This document shows, in pieces, positions 34,613 to 46,669 of a stretch of 47,914 bases of DNA. Source of the stretch: Zygnema cylindricum (taxonomy: Eukaryota > Streptophyta > Zygnematophyceae > Zygnematales > Zygnemataceae). How positions within the stretch are numbered: position 1 is the first letter of the stretch; each line of letters starts with the position of its first letter. The position numbers and the translations under genes were made by a program. The DNA is taken from positions 129,591 through 177,504 of the forward strand of contig JBBHKE010001149.1 of NCBI GenBank assembly GCA_037447655.1, in the 5' to 3' direction. Below the pieces are notes generated by a model. The model made no database searches, was not told the origin of the DNA, and was given only the letters and a program-made list of their open reading frames with translations.

Positions 34613-37600
34613 TCATGTGTATCCAATAGGAGGAGAAGGCTTGTCAAAACCATGTAAAATATTGCTGACAGAAGAATAAGTGCCAATTATGGCCAAAAAA
34701 ACCCCAACAATCATAAAGACGAAGGCGGTGACCATTTTCCATCGTGATGATTTTCCTCCCACCAATCGGATGTAACAAGCACATGGAAATATGACTGACA
34801 TGCTCATTCCTAGGAAGGAACCGATGAAAGCCATAACGAAGCCGAAAAATGGAACAGCGAGAGCTACAAACATAGCACTAAAGACAAGGACGATTCGAAT
34901 ACCGCTATGCAAAACCTGCAAGGAAAAATAAGAAAGAGTGTCGGCTTACTGTTAAAAAAAACAGGAATTTGATTGATAAGTGTGCAGCGTTTCTAAAAAG
35001 ACTAAATGAATATTTTTGGTCATGCCCAAGGGAAGTTAACTTCCACTACACAACAAGCTCATCAACAGATAAAACGTCTTACAAGTTTGATCTGAGGACC
35101 TTGGTTTTGTTCTCAACAGTCCCTTGACGATGTGGTATGAATAGTCAACAAATATGTCTCTAACCAGCATTTTCTAGTCTCAATATGAAAATTCTCTATA
35201 CACAAAATCAATTTAACAACATGCGGATACAATCTAACAATCACATTTTTTGCTTTCATATATTGATGACCACCTACACTAGTTTTTCCTAATTTTATAC
35301 CAAGCAACATGCAAGAATGAAGACAAGGAGAGGAAAGATGAAGCTTTACTTTTGTAGACTTTGCGTCAAGTGTTTGTGGAAAAAGTTCCTCAATGGCATT
35401 GGCCAGGGGAGTCATCATAAGTGCAAATTTGGTGAGAGGGTTCACCACGGTAGTCCAAATAGCAGCTTTGGACATTACTGAATCTGTTGGCAAGTTCAGC
35501 GTTACTTGTGACTGAACATCGTCTCCAAACATGGAATAACCCATCACAGCAATACTCGCATAGAGTATAGTGCTTATACTAAAACTGACAACTAAAACCT
35601 GCCACAATTCATAAGCAAATTGGTGAGCCACCTTCCATAAGAATTAGGAGTGAGGAACAGCAAAAATAAAGACGATATGGTAAAGAAAATTCTCGACTAT
35701 CCCATGTTTACTCTTAACTAATAATCCGTACTAAGTCCTTGGGAAAATGAGGTATGCTTTATACAGGTAAAAAAGAACAAGATAAATGGCTGGAATACAA
35801 AGGAGGAATATCGGTTTGTTTTATGTAGGTTAGGGAACTCTTCGCAGGCATAAAAAAAGGGCTGGAAACACAAATGAGGGACAACTTCAATTGGCCTCAG
35901 GTATTCCTGGTTGTCATCCAGCGACATAAATTACCAATGTCCATGCGTTGTACCTGTGCTGTAACTATTTTATTATCAGAAAGAATAACGCCAACAAATT
36001 GAGTAACTGAGTAATACTGAGTATTGAGTAATTGTTTGAGTAACTTCAACAAATTTGGGCACATAACTTCCTGCAGCTTACCACCTCAAGTCCGGATTGC
36101 TTGGAAATGCCTCACTCTGCGAGTTCAATTCCTTTCGCTTATAATTTAAAGATTAACATAATATTTCAGCTAAGAATCCAGGCGAAGAACTTACCTTTGA
36201 AAATTGACTCCTGTCCTTCATGGCACAATAAATGACAGGAAGTACTGTATGCCCGGAAAAACAGAAACTGTACATTCCTATAGCTACAGGGATACCACTC
36301 CAATGGAAGAGCCTCCCGCGCTCACTGAACACAATTCCGTCTGCCACCCCAATCCAACCTACAGCTACAACCACCAAGAGGGAGGCCAGAACCCCACAGG
36401 CAGAGAGATAGGAAAGAAAACTAATATCTTTGAGAAGGACAGTAGGCAGGATACAGATGGCTGTCAGGATCAGCATCGTTTGATTAGGACGAAGAATGAT
36501 CCAGCCCAGGTTGAGAGTGGCTGTAGGGAAAAGACTTGAAAGGTTGTCTCCTTCCAAAATCATGAGGTCCACTGTGACAGAGTAGAGCTCGATGTAGAGC
36601 AGTATGGCTGTTATCCAGCGACCGGTCTGACCAAATGCAGTTTCGCCGATGTCAGGATAGGTAAAAATGTTCGGACGACTTTCCAGGCAGTCCTTGAGGA
36701 AAATGCCCGTGCCAAAGAAGATGAACGCGAAAAATAGAAGAAGCAAGAGTCCAAACCAACCACCTTGTGAAGTCGCATAGGGAGTGGATAAAATGCCAAC
36801 ACCTGCAAACAAAGTAGGGAAAGAAAAATCAGGAAAAAAGTCAAGCCAGAAGAATGTAATAATTTCAGACACAAAAAATATGCTTAGTGTGCTTAAAAAA
36901 TGCATTAACCAAACCCGTTTGACAAATGGACAATTGATGGAATGGTCGATTCCCATCTGTTGCGTCCCTCTGAAATGCCAACACAGATTATGTGCTAAAT
37001 AATCCAGCAAACATTTAATCAGTGCAGTTAAGCTCTTTTCCATTCGAAAAACCTGCTGTAGAACTAAGACAGAATTGTCCATAAACATTAGGTGCGTAAC
37101 ATCGGTTTCAACTACTCCAATCGACAAAAAATCCAACACCTTTGTCGCTACCTTACATTTCTACCATTAATAAAAAAACATTACAAAAAGGAAACATAAA
37201 ATCACCAATGCTCAAACATTTTACAACCATAAATGAGGACCGCCACTAAAGTCGCCAAGAGAAGAAATATTTGAAGAGCAGAAAAGAGTTTTAAAATACC
37301 TTGACTCTATGAATGTTCTCTCTCTCTCTCTACCCCCCCAGCAGCAGTAGATAACCTTCGAGGCGTGTCTTAGCCATATACCAAGCAGCATATTCACGGC
37401 ATTGAATGTAGTTTCCGCAAATCTTGTGACAGGAGGCATCTCCACTTCTTCATAAGCGCCAGTCAGCGACCTGGAGCTCTCATCGGACAGCACCCTTTCC
37501 ACTTTCATATAACTTCGAGGGCCTTGGTCCCCAAGACCATGACCCTGGCCCTTCACTGCAATTCTACGAGCCTCTTGCTCCTCTTTTCCTCTCTCTGCTT

Positions 37601-38096
37601 CCCTCTCCCTCTCGCTCTCTCTCACCCTCTCCTTTTCCCTTTCATCTACTTCCTCCCTGTGCATCATTTGCTCCCTCTCATTCTGTTCCAGCTGGATCAG
37701 ATTTGATTCACTCAGCAACGGCGTCAAAGCTGAAACAACACGTCCCGACTGCTTCACCCATGGCCGAAAAGACGGCTCCGAGTCATCCACAGAACCGACC
37801 TCGAAGGAATCTGCGCCATTTGATAGATCACGAGATCGGCGAGATCTGACGCCCCTCGAGCCACAGTAGAGGGCCATAGATTGTTCAAAACTCCGAGGCC
37901 AGCTTCCTTGAAACTCATCTCCTGGAGAATGACGTGGAGGAATGTTTTCTGGAGGAGATGCCACGTCAGATAGAGAGCGGCCCCTAACTTCATCATCTTC
38001 CTCTTCTTCAACGTCAGACCTAGCAATAGTCGGTGACGTACCGGCGTCATCCGCAATGGATTCTGTTCTGGGGAGAACGAAGCTATTGGAAGCCAT
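34613..38096 (-). CDS. AVT1: AVT1-like vacuolar amino acid transporter, four exons
   Basis: Predicted exons on the minus strand are 38096-37382, 36802-36195, 35598-35350 and 34915-34613, all with GT-AG borders and compatible phases (1, 0, 0), giving 624 codons. Residues 1 to about 218 are a hydrophilic, acidic tail with an E-R-E-R-E-R stretch; plant AVT1 proteins have similar but usually shorter tails. The Aa_trans core follows: F-N-A-V-N-M-L-L-G joined to V-G-I-L-S-T-P-Y-A, T-Y-P-D-I-G-E-T-A-F-G, L-Y-I-E-L-Y-S, I-L-E-G-D-N-L, L-S-Y-L-S-A-C-G-V, A-V-M-G-Y-S-M-F-G, T-T-V-V-N-P-L-T-K-F-A-L and P-F-F-G-F-V-M-A-F-I-G-S. These blocks are typical of AVT1 carriers (about 11 membrane spans), which move neutral amino acids across the tonoplast by proton antiport. 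No lesion is seen. Location and substrate are inferred from the family. Confidence 0.92.
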
Positions 38097-38313
38097 GGAA
38101 AATTGAACGCTTCCTCAAAGCCGGGTCGAAGCCTACCGCGCAATCTTCTACTGTAATTTACAATGTATTTTTGCACGTTTTCTGATCCTTGAAAAGTTTT
38201 ACATTGGTTAACAAAATGCGACCGCAACAAAATTCCAACCGTGACCTTCATCGTCGAGACTTCGTATGAGGGCCTACAGCCATACACGTTAGGAGATAAG
38301 GACGCCATGGACT
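38097..38313. promoter_or_regulatory. Short bidirectional promoter between AVT1-like and ALKBH1-like genes
   Basis: Only 217 bp separate the two divergent start codons, so both 5' UTRs and core promoters must share this stretch or overlap the genes. It has a CCAAT-type ATTGGTTAAC at about 38203 and no clear TATA box at a suitable distance for either gene. This would fit housekeeping-type divergent expression. Confidence 0.6.
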
Positions 38314-41300
38314 ATGTCGTCGTGGCTAGGTGGAGCAAATGCCGCTAAGCTGAGTAGAAGAATTGATTTCTCAGGGATTTGCAAGAATTTTTCAACTCCC
38401 TGTCAACATATTGTAAGAAGCATGGGATATGAGGAAGCTCAGCAAGGAAGTGAATCTCGAACTGCCTTTCGGCTGGCAGAGAAAAAGTATAAAAGGTATA
38501 AGGAGGCAGGAACGTCTGGAAGGAGGAGGAAAGGGAGCCGACATGGCAGGTGTGAGGATTGGCACAGCAGCATTTCAGACTGTTATGGGAAACATTCCAT
38601 GATACTGTAGGAGTTCTTAATGTTGCGTTGAACAACAAGCACGTCTCGATAGATTGTCCAAAATAATGGTTGATGCGACTTAATTGCAATAACAAGTGTT
38701 TGAGCATTTTTTTCGTTTATTTATTGTTGAATAAGAGCAAATTACGAAGAATGGAGCTTCATCTGAAAACATCCTGGGAAGTTTAAATTGTGAAATCCTA
38801 TATCCTAATTCATAACTCTCAAATTTACAAGGTGTCTTCACATACTTGTCCTTCTTTAGAAGTAGGTGTCAAATGAATGCCATAAATGACATTATTGCTG
38901 ATTGAATCTGTGGGCACAGGGCAGCCAGGGCAGTGCTCCAACGACTGATTTAAATGATGTGCTCGATTTCCGAAAAGTTGCCAGACTAATTGGTGATACC
39001 GATGCAGTTGTTCAGGGAGTCAGTCGGCTTCAGAATGATTATGATTTTTCGGTTTTTGTTCTTCCGGGACGACCAGGTAAAGGGCCCTTGTTCATTTTCC
39101 TTTGTTGCCATGTTCAGCGGGTACTTATTGCAAATGCTAGTAGTAGACTTGCTAAGTTGAATCTGTTGTAATGTCCATAGTGTGATAACGGTAATCAGAT
39201 ATATAGAAGGTGGTATTTTTTTTGCTGTTTTTTTTATATGCCTGCTTTAAGAACTTAAAAAGTGGAATAAGAATGTTCAGATTGTATGGCCCAAACTTCG
39301 TGAATTGGTTTTTATTTCACACTGCCAAAAGTGGAGTTTGGATGTTTAGCCAATTGAAAGAACCATTTAGTGTCACAAAAAACGTTGAATTCATGCACAC
39401 AAAATATAGTCCCATTAGTCGAAGGGCAATGTCATGTGATTTGCTCACAAGGAAGACTATGAATTAGTCCAGGTTATGCATTGAATTACTTCACAGTGCA
39501 TTTTGAGGATCCAATAATGTGGGCCAAAATGTGAAGCATTGTAGAGGTGCATGTTGAACAACCCAGAACTCGCAGTAATTGGAGCAAAAAGTCGTTTAAA
39601 GATATCTGAGCTTGGTACACTGTGTGTGGCCTAGAAAATGCACTTACACTTATGAAAAGCATTTTTGTTTGAAAATCACGGGATTCTCCACGATAGGCTG
39701 GGCTGTCCATTCCTAGTCGGCTGTGACATACTAAGCTCCTAAAAGATTACAACTGCCGATGCGCGTGTGTTCTTTCTTATCTGCATAGTGCCTGTTCATG
39801 AAGTAAAGTGACAACACAAGTGCACCAAAGGAAGTTTGTAGGACGATGTTCCAGAGAAGAGTGACGCATATGGTTATTTACTTAAGAAAAATCACAAACT
39901 TGTAGGTTTTGACTTTGTAACTAATGTGTTAAGGATTTACCTTATTGTTTGCAATTACCCAAGACCTTTTTTTTTCTTTTTTTACGATAGACCCTGATGT
40001 GGGGCTGAATGATGTTGTGAAATTGACTATATTCTTGAAACGAGATTAACGATGTGCTTTTTGAATTTACTGAAGTAAATGTTCGGCATGAGGGCAGACC
40101 TCTGCTATTGATAATTTGTACATGTAATCATGGCTAAGACTCTAAGACTTCCTGGTGGAATCCCTTGTGAGCACCTTGAATATCTTAAGCAATCTTGCTT
40201 TGCTTGGATCAGAAATCGTTTCTATGCTAAAACGTGCTGACTTTCCTTTTGGGTAAGCTTATGCAGGCTTCTATTTTCTGCCAGATGTTCTTACACCAAA
40301 GCAGCAACAGGATCTCATACAAGAAAGCCTGACAACCTATTTAACTCCTCCAAACCAAACCAATCACACTGCAACCTTGGGTCATATTCATGGGCTCTGG
40401 GAAGCCGCTCAAGCCGATTTGGGTCCGCGTGACATGAAAGGACATGTCCAGACTAAGGCAATGACACAATCAGGACGAGGAGACTCGTTTCAGACGAGAC
40501 AAGATAGTCCTGAATTATGTTATGTTTATAACGAGGATGTAAGTTATACATGACACCAACCTTAAGTCACAATATCTACTGTTTAAAAGCCTTTTATCAC
40601 TCTCATTCTTAAGTCACATTAAGGATTTTTTCGAGATGGGAGTGCTAGACACAGTTGAGGTCTAAAGCGAAAAATCTTCATTGATAGTTTGAAATGGAAT
40701 CTAATCTAAAATGCCATGGAAAAAACTAAACCATTTTCCTCAACAATTCAGACAAGCAATAAAGTCAGCCTTGAGACATTTTTATTGACAATTTTCTTCA
40801 CTTTGAAACAATTGTTTTTTGCAGTGCACAGCAATGGTGGATAATGAACCACAACAGGATACGTCTACAATGCTGCCTTCTGAAAAAGCTGTTCAGTCTG
40901 AATCTCAAAGGGTTGGCATGAGTCAGAGAACTGAGGACAGAGTTCCAAGTTACAGGGACGATGGCTGTAAAAACGATGAGAAGAAACTTTCTCTAGCTGC
41001 AGGATCTCTTCCATGTGGAGTTCCACCACGGAAGCTTCTGCGAAAGCTTCGGTGGGCAACATTGGGATTGCAGTTTGACTGGATGAAGGTAGACTTATAC
41101 TTTGAGAGCTTCTTGTGACTTTTATCTATTTCAGATGCTGGATTTATGTTCAAAGGTGGTGGAATATTTCGTGCGTTAAACGAGTCACATCTCCTCTAGA
41201 TACTCATTTTTATGCAAAAGTGCAAAAAGCTGCGTGAAGTGGATTATTATTGTCTTCTACTGCAGGTCAGTGTCTGACTCTGTGAGCCTTGTATGTTTGC

Positions 41301-42858
41301 AGAAGGCATATAATATTCAACTTCCTTACAACCCTTTCCCTCAAAGTCTAGCTGAGCTGGCTATAAAACTGGCAAAACCGGCTGTTGGCCCAGAGGGGCA
41401 ATTCAATGCACAAGCTGCCATAGTGAACTTTTATGGCCCAGGTGAGGGAAATAGTGTGGCTTAATCCATTATATATTTCACTTGTGCCCACAATAAGACT
41501 AGCCCAATTATTGACAATATGCAGTGCATGCTTTTATTGGGTCTTTTATCGTTATATTTAAATCATTTTTTGTGTTTTGGGTATTGTGAATGGACCAAGA
41601 AGGGTATTTATGGGATTTTGACGTGGAAAAAAGTGTTGAGTTGTTTATTTTACAAAAAGGCAAAGTTCAGTTTTATGGAAGAAAGTTTCAGGGCATATAG
41701 GTGGCCGCCTGATAACTTTTCTAGGATTTTAGCTGTCTTTTTTTTTCTAAAGAGTGGTCAGATGTAGGGCAGATGACATGCTTGGGGGTCACGTGGATGA
41801 CATGGAAGCTGATTGGTCGAAGCCCATCGTGAGTTTCAGGTATGTCAATTTAATTATCCTTCTGCTGAAATAGGGCAGAGCTAGATTTTGTGCTTGAAGT
41901 AGGTGGAGTCCATGGTATGAAGGATTTTTTTTTTATTGCTCTTATACGCTGACTGTGGTTTTAGAGTCAAAGGTCAGAGGGATATTCTGGCAGCATAAAG
42001 GTAAAGCGCATGTACAAATGTGGAACATTAGAGGAGCAAATATTTTATTACAACGGCAACATAACTTCCAGTTAAACATGTACTCCGTCCTCATTTTGGA
42101 AGCCGGGAGTTCCTAAAGTTGTAATCAGGTCCTACATTCTTTGCCATTATTTCTTAGCTGTGCCAATGCCAAGCACAAAAGACGACGCCACTTGTGACTG
42201 TGATTGCAGGAATAGGGAAATATGAGGATATTTTTGTTAAAAGTCGGGCTGTTTGTTGTTTGGTCTCAGTCTTGGATGCGAAGCAATTTTCCTTCTTGGA
42301 GGCACAAGTCGGGAGGAATCCCCTCTCGCCATGTACCTCCGAAGTGGTGATGTATTACTTATGGCTGGTCCAGCTCGGCAGTGCTTCCATGGTAGGTCCC
42401 TTCAACAGTTGGAGAGTAATTCTCTTCTATTCATATGTCTTCTTGTTAGGATTAGTTAGGCATGTATGGAATTCTGGAATCATTTAGTCCACTTCACACT
42501 TAAAAAGTAGTTGTATAACTGCGACGTTTCATCAAGCTGAGTACTAATATATAGTGTGAGTGGAGGAACTGTATTAGGAAACTTCCGACCGTCTGTTTTT
42601 CTGAAACGTCTCAACTGAAGGTTTGTATATTCTGGTTGAGGACATTTTGAACTGTCTGTTTTTCTGAAATGCCTCGACTGAAGGTTTCTATATGGTGGTT
42701 GAGGACTTGCAACAGCTGTACCACGAATATTTACTGCAGAAGATGGAGTCCCTCTTCCCACTCATCTTCAGGAGGAAACAGCGTCCCTCGCATTCAAGCC
42801 GTTCGCTGAATACATAAGAGACTCTCGTATCAACATCAATGTGAGGGAAGTAGATTGA
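38314..42858 (+). CDS. ALKBH1: ALKBH1-like 2-oxoglutarate/Fe(II) dioxygenase, eight exons
   Basis: Predicted exons are 38314-38549, 38925-39076, 40267-40538, 40825-41088, 41303-41441, 41773-41839, 42270-42391 and 42716-42858. All have GT-AG borders and consistent phases, giving 464 codons with a TGA stop. Family signatures are R-T-A-F-R-L-A-E-K-K-Y-K near the N-terminus, R-P-G-F-Y-F-L-P across exons 2-3, L-L-R-K-L-R-W-A-T-L-G-L-Q-F-D-W, A-I-V-N-F-Y-G and L-G-C-E-A-I-F-L-L-G-G. The AlkB iron ligands are H361 and D363 (H-V-D-D) and H417 (Q-C-F-H). The 2-oxoglutarate arginines are R455 and R461 (S-R-I-N-I-N-V-R). ALKBH1 proteins demethylate nucleic acids (tRNA m1A, or DNA/RNA adenine marks, depending on species); the substrate here cannot be told. 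Exon 2 may begin instead at 38919, but that breaks the phase. Exon 4 carries a longer, Ser/Gln-rich insert than flowering-plant homologues I know. Confidence 0.92.
42591..42716. repeat. 63-bp tandem repeat ending at the last 3' splice site of ALKBH1
   Basis: GTCTGTTTTTCTGAAA starts at 42591 and 42654. Both copies contain a CTCxACTGAAGGTTT block and end in TGGTTGAGGAC. The second copy runs into the exon 8 acceptor at 42715/42716, so the first may hold a weakened decoy of the splice region. Confidence 0.85.
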
Positions 42859-43984
42859 AAAAATCTTCAAAAGTTAGAAATGCATGCAGGTAAAGTGTTG
42901 TGACCTTGATGCTCACTCCAGATTGGCTTAGAGGGGCATAGTGACATTATGGCTAGTATTGTCAGTTTCGGCTCTTTAATTCTAAGAAATGAGGTGCCTT
43001 ACACCGTAAGTTTCGGATGGCTGTGACTAAAATTGTTTATTTTCTCTCCATGTGCTGTTTTTTCTTGCTCTTTTCTGACGATTTAAATCTTCAGCTGTAT
43101 TCCCGCTTTGCAATGAATGATTATATTGATGTTATTTGATACCCTTAAGTCTCAACAAAAGAGCGACTTCACCATTCGCAATCAAAACATGGAGGAATTC
43201 CTGGAATTTTGAGAAATGTTAATTACCAAGTTGCGAGTAGTTGATGTGATCAAAAAGTATCGGCCTTTACCAGAGGGCAGGTCCAAAATTACGGTAAACA
43301 TACTGGATCGAAGTTACCTGGATTGAAACTGTATTTTAGATTGAACTTTTGATCAACATTTGTAGCTTGTTTCTTATTTACAATTTTTTCCAACATGTGG
43401 AGTTCAATTATGGCTGAGTGGTTCAAATAAAGAAAATGAATTGGAATCTTGGTTCATAACAAGAAAATCAATGCTAAGTCGGCTTCAAAACCAGTGTCCG
43501 ACAGTAGGTAATGTATATCACGCCGTGATATGGTAATAAGCCATGATAGTGATAAGAGTGTTGATAGAGATGATAGCGATACTGACAGTGATAGTGTGGG
43601 CAATGCTGGGAATATTTACGGAATCATTACGGAACTCTTATGTAGTGTTACCAGATAGTTGGTCAGGATGGGGTTAGTATTGAGCAATTCTTGCCGATTT
43701 AAACCAAATATCGAGTAACATTCTTTAAACATTCTTTAAACATTTCGTGAACATTCCTTAAAAGATTTCACAACATCCCAGCATTGTGGAAGTGTGATTA
43801 CCCCTTTGTCATGACAGTGGTGGATGGTGATTAATAATGGTTGTACAACCCTACGACAATCACGGCAATATGGTCAATTCAAGTGAGTGCCTTCAAAATT
43901 TACGTATGATAAAGGAGAAAAAGATTTACGTAAACACAAATCTCTGTTTTACAATTATGGATCGATAGCAAAAGCAACGCCTTG
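42859..43984. other. Intergenic stretch 3' of ALKBH1
   Basis: No gene is supported. It contains irregular TGATAGTGATA-type runs (about 43540-43605) and three or four ACATTCTTTAA-like repeats (about 43715-43760). The near end presumably holds the ALKBH1 3' UTR. Confidence 0.7.
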
Positions 43985-44655
43985 AACCCCCCAGGCTCGG
44001 TGTAGCAAGCTGAAGGAATTCTGGAACATGCCGACAGACCATAACAGAAATAACAGATTGGGAAAGGATAGAAGCTTGCACTCGTTGTAAAGCCACATGT
44101 AAATGCTAACGATAAAAAGAAGTAAGGCCCGACAAGGGAGGGCCCCTGGGGTCCCTTCTCTCTAAAGAACATTAACCATAAGTACAAAGGAACTCATCCA
44201 AAGCAACTCCCAAACAACCAAATATCTCGACCACCGTTATAATAAAGTCATGTATAGCTTTGTCGTATGCATAATCAAGCTCCTTAGCAGAGTCACTTGC
44301 AGTCACTCCAACATATCGAGCCGCTTGACCGATGATTGCAACAGAGGCAGGATTAGCCAAAACAATTTCCCCAAGAATACGACAGTCACTATCGCGCGAT
44401 ACAATATCAATTCACCGCGAGGGAATAATATGTTGAACCTCCTGACAAATAGAATACCCCGCCCAAAAGCAATTGTCGCAATGGTGTTTTGAACAGTGTG
44501 GTGTTCATGAATCAACTCATCCCCACTAGAGCAACGAAGCGAATGGACGCCAATGGGCTAAAGGACAGGATCACGCGAGCAAATGAGAGAGCCGAGTAAA
44601 TGTGTGAGTGAGGGAGACCAAGCGTGAACTTCAGGGTAGTGGTGAATTGAGATAG
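43985..44655 (-). pseudogene. LINE-like C-terminal reading frame, copy 1 (decayed)
   Basis: Homologous to 45347-46023 in the same orientation at an offset of about 1.36 kb. The minus-strand remnants include L-A-N-P-A-S-V-A-I-I-G-Q-A-A, S-A-K-E-L-D-Y-A and V-V-E-I-F-G-C-L-G-V-A-L-D-E-F-L (44172-44360), with the upstream part in another frame (44303-44515). It has several frameshifts and stops. See copy 2 for interpretation. Confidence 0.6.
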
Positions 44656-45104
44656 CATGAAATTTAGAGCGGAAAGAAAGGGTGTAGCCAATAGCAAAGC
44701 TCCACAACCAGCCCCCCCCAGGAGAGAAAGAAAGCACGCAAAGAATAAGAGTGAAGCGCCTGAAAAAGGTATGGTGCCCACAACCTTGTCAGAATTTTAG
44801 TTTGGGACAATCGTAATTGGCTTCGTAATAGGGTGGAGAAACTTGGCATATGCGTTAAAGCAAGGGAAGGAATAGAGCAGGGCGCCTCCAAAATAAACTG
44901 CTGGAAGGAGAAGACTACCCTAACAAAACCTACCCGGGCAACGCTGAATGTGACGGAAAATAGCTACAAGCAGCTCAGTAAATCCTGCAAACCCGGTGAA
45001 ACATTTTTGCGAGAGATAAGGAAAAAATCATCTATAATATTTAAGCCTAATTTTGTTCCTTGTTATTGTAGCGACCCGTGTTGCTACTCCAACAAGAAAC
45101 CAGC

Positions 45105-45290
45105 AGATTGATTTAAAAAGCGCGATGGTAAACCATCTTGAGACCAAAGGTACAAAAGGGGTGGCATGGCCAAAACTGAAAAACTACAAGCAGGGCAATA
45201 TAAAACAAAGAAAGCAACGTGAACACATAAATATGGCGCGTAAAACAAAAGCACTCGAACCCAAAAAGAAAAACACAGCAACTCACTTAA
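45105..45290 (+). repeat. Dispersed repeat R1, second copy
   Basis: AAAAAGCGCGATGGTAAACC, ATCTTGAGACC, GGTACAAAAGGGGTGGCATG and an A-rich tail parallel the copy at 28425-28585 over about 160 bp. Confidence 0.65.
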
Positions 45291-45320
45291 ACCAGAACTA
45301 CAACCCCAACCTCAACACAA

Positions 45321-46023
45321 TTAAATATCCACGAAAAGCAACCTCTTTAAGTCCCCCGAGCCCAGGGGAGCACGTTGAGGGAGCTCCGGAACACGTCGAC
45401 GACCCATAATGGCAATATCCGATCGAAGGAGAATAGAAGCTTGCACTCGCTGTAAAGCCACAGATAAAGGTTGACGATAAAAAGAAGTAAGGACCGAAGG
45501 AGGAGGGCTCCCAGGTCCTCGTTGCTCAAAAGTGCGCTGGCCACAAGTACAGAGAAACTCGTCCGACGCAACACCCAAACAACCAAAGATCTCGACCGCC
45601 ATCGGAAAAAAGTCATCCATAGGGTCTCGGTGTGCATAATCAAGCTCTTTGGCCTTAGCGGCATCACATGCGGCCACCCCAACATGTTGAGTTGCTTGAC
45701 CAACGACTGTAGCTGAAGTCGGGTTCGCCAAAACAATGTCACAAAACATACGACGGACACCATCGAGCAAAACAACATCGATTAAACGCGAGCGAATAAT
45801 GTGAGAAACATTGCAACCCACAGAAAAGCGCCCCTCCGGAGCAATAGTCACAACGACGACGCGAATTGTGTCGTGCAACTGGAACAATTCTCCCGTATGG
45901 AAACAACAAAGAAAATGGACACCATTAGGCTCCAAGACATGACCACAAGAGATAACTAGAGAGCCAAGTAAAAGAGGACGAGGGAGGCCAAGGGGAAACT
46001 AGAGGGCGGTGGTGAATTGAGCA
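45321..46023 (-). pseudogene. LINE-like C-terminal reading frame, copy 2
   Basis: An open frame of 204 codons (45321-45935, minus). It shows a pattern I associate with the C-terminal nuclease-like domain of some plant non-LTR retroelement polyproteins: R-L-I-D-V-V, then C-D-I-V-L-A-N-P-T, K-A-K-E-L-D-Y, F-F-P-M-A-V-E-I-F-G-C-L-G and S-V-L-T-S-F-Y-R-Q-P-L-S-V-A-L-Q-R-V-Q-A. The ordered Asp, Asp, Lys-x-x-x-Tyr and Glu residues resemble a PD-(D/E)XK fold, but this is inference. No reverse transcriptase is attached, so it is a truncated remnant. Homology to copy 1 extends to about 46023, beyond the start of the open frame. Confidence 0.5.
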
Positions 46024-46079
46024 TGTTTAAATCCGAGTGGGTTTAACTATTCGTATTATAACGGGCTGACTCGGGCTGA

Positions 46080-46200
46080 CTCTATTTAACAGAGCGACGG
46101 TAAACCATATGAGTCCATGGGAATAAAAAGGAAAGCAAAGCTAAAACTAGAAAACAACATGTGGAGGCAATAAAACAAAAAAGATAAGTAATGTAAAGCA
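46080..46200 (+). repeat. Dispersed repeat R1, divergent third copy
   Basis: GCGACGGTAAACCATATGAG, TCCATGGGAATAAAAAGG and an A-rich tail with AACAACATGTGGAGG. It is closest to the inverted copy at about 31980-32090 (reverse complement GATGGTAAACCATCTGAGTC, ATGGGAACAAAAAG). Confidence 0.55.
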
Positions 46201-46669
46201 ACGAACATACAAAAAAATGGCAAAGAAAGCAAAAACACCCAAAGAAGCAAAAAACACCGAATGGATTGCATTATGCTCTTGTCTATATAATTGGAGAGGA
46301 AAACTTGAGGTAAGGTTAATACCAATGTTTCTTTTTCATAATATTGTACAAATCTCTGTGCCATAAAACATTACAGAGGTCAAATTAGCAAACGTGGAAT
46401 ATTTTCGACAATTTTAATCTGTTCCGCAAATTTTTGTATATTAGAGTTAAAAGTCAACATGGAAAATCTGAAAAAGAACAGACTAACCCAAATGTGACAA
46501 CACCCATGCAGTCTAGATGGGATATTGTGAAGAACTAGGTAGTTTTTACTAATTGAGTTTCATAATTTTATTTCATTTTTCCCGTTCTTTTTGATTTTTT
46601 GTTCACATATACTGAGATGGTTTACTGTTGTGCTTCTTTGATAATATATTTGACTTACTCTATAAGTTT
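46201..46669. other. Stretch between R1 and the ALKBH1 duplicate, no gene seen
   Basis: AT-rich sequence without a sustained frame and without ALKBH1 exon 1. A half-match to R1 in inverted orientation (GAGATGGTTTACTGTTG) lies at about 46615. Confidence 0.6.

Noticed and set aside
39210-39467. 85-codon frame present in both copies of the ALKBH1 duplication
   Set aside because: It is intronic and its sharing is explained by the recent duplication, not by selection.
41519-41767. 82-codon frame in ALKBH1 intron 5
   Set aside because: It lies between well-defined splice sites and would break the dioxygenase frame; ordinary intron sequence.
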